9,307 nucleotides of DNA from Desulfocapsa sp. (GTDB taxonomy: Bacteria; Desulfobacterota; Desulfobulbia; Desulfobulbales; Desulfocapsaceae), in the NCBI GenBank assembly GCA_029942265.1, contig JAOZTO010000068.1, forward strand, positions 1 to 9,307, in the 5' to 3' direction. The position numbers and the translations under genes are program-made. The stretch's first letter is position 1. Each line of letters begins with the position of its first letter. This document shows positions 8,447 to 9,307 of the stretch, piece after piece. The notes beneath the pieces were generated by a model. That model made no database searches and was not told the DNA's origin. It was given only the letters and a program-made list of their open reading frames with translations.

Positions 8447-8836
8447 TTATTCGTCACAAACATGGATATCAGAAAAATCAAAGCTCTCCTCAAAAGAAGG
8501 TTCTGATCCCTCAGGTAACATTCCTTTTGTGATTTCTCCACATTTTACCATCTGCTTTATGGCGGGGTTCTTCATTGCATTTTTTCCAAAAGCGACCGCT
8601 TTTTTTTGTGCCTTTTTTCGTTTACCTTCTTGGCATAGAGTTTTGATTTCAGCTTCGAGATTTTCAGCTTCAACTTCAAATGCCTTCATTTCGGTTTGAT
8701 CAACTTTTGCCATGCATGTCTGCATTTTCTGCATCAATTGCATTATGTTTCCCATATCAACTCCGTTTACAACCTGATTTTGAGCGAAAATGGTAGCAGG
8801 AAATATAAGGGATAAAAATACGATGACAATCTTCAT
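8447..8836 (-). CDS. Small secreted four-cysteine protein of unknown function
   Basis: I do not recognise a named family. From the ATG at 8836 the product has 129 residues. Residues 1-18 form a clear Sec signal peptide (a Lys, then a hydrophobic core, ending IFA before QNQ), so the mature protein of about 111 residues should be periplasmic or exported. The mature part holds four cysteines (C41, C68, C99, C127), enough for two disulfides. It is largely helical, with a Met- and Gln-rich stretch near 28-40, an acidic heptad-like segment near 46-68, a Lys-rich stretch near 71-79, and an acidic tail with several Phe. The ATG has an ideal AAGGAGG site 7 nt upstream; a TTG two codons earlier would sit too close to it. 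It is the first gene of a probable operon with the phosphoesterase and mutS, although no functional link is evident. Confidence 0.8.
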   Translation of the reverse strand: MKIVIVFLSLIFPATIFAQNQVVNGVDMGNIMQLMQKMQTCMAKVDQTEMKAFEVEAENLEAEIKTLCQEGKRKKAQKKAVAFGKNAMKNPAIKQMVKCGEITKGMLPEGSEPSFEESFDFSDIHVCDE

Positions 8837-8843
8837 AAGCAAT

Positions 8844-8850
8844 CCTCCTT
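8844..8850 (-). promoter_or_regulatory. Strong ribosome-binding site of the secreted-protein gene
   Basis: AAGGAGG on the - strand, 7 nt before the ATG at 8836, is the strongest Shine-Dalgarno in the window. It favours that ATG over the TTG at 8842 and suggests high translation of the small secreted protein. Confidence 0.8.
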
Positions 8851-8905
8851 AATGGATTTTGTAATCAATAAGTAAAAAATAGTATGAAAAAATATTCAAA
8901 CTAGT

Positions 8906-8935
8906 ATAATACACGATTTTGCCCAAACTATCCAA
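8906..8935 (-). promoter_or_regulatory. Candidate promoter of the secreted protein, phosphoesterase and mutS genes
   Basis: On the - strand, TTGGAT (8935-8930) and TATTAT (8911-8906) are separated by 18 bases. The -10 hexamer matches the consensus at 5 of 6 positions, while the -35 is weak. A neighbouring TATACT overlaps the -10. The start would fall near 8899, giving a leader of about 60 nt, in a very AT-rich stretch where a promoter is expected. Confidence 0.45.
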
Positions 8936-9171
8936 TATGAATATGATTAAAAATCATTTTTGCGTTTAAAAAAAAGTCGAATATGCTTGAGTATAGGCAA
9001 CTGAACGACGTGTATCACACAATTACCAAAAGAACGAGCAGCAGTGCAAAACCCACCAGGTAATCAGCGATTGCAATCCCATGAAAATCCGTAAATGTTC
9101 AGGTCACTTTTTCTACTCTTTTCTTTGATTTTATGCGGAACTAACGGCCTTGCCCATGGTATACTACATCC
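8936..9171. other. Non-coding gap between the divergent genes
   Basis: With the promoter region, this completes a stretch of about 335 bp with no gene on either strand. The left part is AT-rich and includes a small hairpin, atgatt / aatcat (8943-8948 and 8952-8957), followed by only four Ts, and an A-run near 8968-8976. A 10-bp perfect palindrome, gattgcaatc, is at 9069-9078. If the gene starting at 9172 belongs to an insertion sequence, the left end of that element probably lies here, but with one end in view I cannot identify a terminal repeat or target duplication. Confidence 0.5.
9160..9165 (+). promoter_or_regulatory. Candidate -10 box next to the start of the DUF4338-like gene
   Basis: TATACT matches the -10 consensus at 5 of 6 positions and ends 6 nt before the ATG at 9172. 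A transcript from it would begin at or near the ATG. No good -35 element is seen at the right distance, and no Shine-Dalgarno precedes the ATG, so this is only a suggestion of leaderless expression. Confidence 0.25.
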
Positions 9172-9307
9172 ATGAATGAAGCAATCACATGCCAAGGACG
9201 GCTTTTGCAACCCGTAGATATTTGCTGGTTACGTAATGTCGTTCGAGACCACTCGGATTGGAGTCGGCATAAAATCACCACGCATATCTGCAACCACTGG
9301 GGATGGC
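9172..9307 (+). CDS. N-terminus of a DUF4338 (DruA-like) or related transposase protein, cut by the window end
   Basis: The frame is open from ATG 9172 to the window end, giving 45 residues; an in-frame TAA at 9142-9144 and no other start codon in between fix the start. The peptide begins MNEAITCQGRLLQPVD and continues with a segment of the form LRxxVxDHxDWSRHKIxxHICxxWGW. From memory this matches the opening domain of DUF4338 proteins and related transposases, where a GR..L...DL..IR..I..HP.WSR..LS..LC..W.W pattern recurs. DUF4338 includes DruA of the Druantia phage-defence system, and many stand-alone copies look like mobile-element genes. The catalytic part is outside the window, so transposase and defence roles cannot be separated. 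No partner gene is visible, and a stand-alone mobile gene is the more likely reading. Confidence 0.65.
   Translation, partial: MNEAITCQGRLLQPVDICWLRNVVRDHSDWSRHKITTHICNHWGW

Noticed and set aside
8943..8961. Hairpin atgatt / aatcat followed by Ts, considered as a terminator
   Set aside because: It has only 6 A-T-rich pairs and four Ts, and no + strand gene upstream needs terminating here.
9006..9024. gtgtatcacac motif considered as a Crp/Fnr-type operator
   Set aside because: It has only a 4-bp inverted repeat with a 3-nt centre, and the half-site spacing does not fit the TGTGA-N6-TCACA pattern.

Overview
The window comes from a Gram-negative, moderately AT-rich bacterium. The best fit is a sulfate- or sulfur-metabolising Desulfobacterota, perhaps of the Desulfobulbales. 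This rests on the flavour of the F1 beta subunit, a stand-alone GltA-like Fe-S flavoprotein, a mutS gene next to an AMIN-type amidase, and a DUF4338-like mobile gene. The lineage is an inference from protein style, not a proven assignment.

Layout. At the left end (1-1650, + strand) is the tail of the F1Fo ATP synthase operon: atpD (beta, 5' end missing) and atpC (epsilon), closed by a strong intrinsic terminator at 1675-1706. Between the two genes, where ATP synthase operons are normally compact, lies a 153-bp palindromic element at 1065-1217. It has perfect 12-bp terminal inverted repeats and is flanked by a direct TAAG repeat, so it looks like a MITE inserted inside the operon. Next comes a monocistronic gene for a GltA-like NAD(P)H oxidoreductase (1763-3184, + strand).

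The rest, up to about 8.9 kb, is on the - strand. Read in transcription order, a promoter near 8906-8935 leads into a small secreted four-cysteine protein of unknown function (8447-8836), a YfcE-type metallophosphoesterase that probably starts at a GTG (7942-8427), and mutS (7942-7942 overlap as TAATG, gene 5270-7942). After a 131-bp gap with its own candidate promoter comes a large periplasmic N-acetylmuramoyl-L-alanine amidase with TPR-like, AMIN and Amidase_3 parts (3252-5138). The amidase and the GltA-like gene are convergent.

At the right edge a divergent + strand gene begins at 9172 and runs off the window. Its first 45 residues resemble the N-terminal domain of DUF4338/DruA-like proteins and related transposases, so the right end probably enters a mobile or accessory region.

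Most of the window is housekeeping: energy conservation, redox metabolism, mismatch repair and cell-wall splitting. The parts that stand out are the palindromic insertion in the atp operon, the unrecognised secreted protein ahead of the phosphoesterase-mutS pair, and the truncated DUF4338-like gene. No complete novel defence or mobile system is visible. No tRNA, rRNA or CRISPR array was seen.
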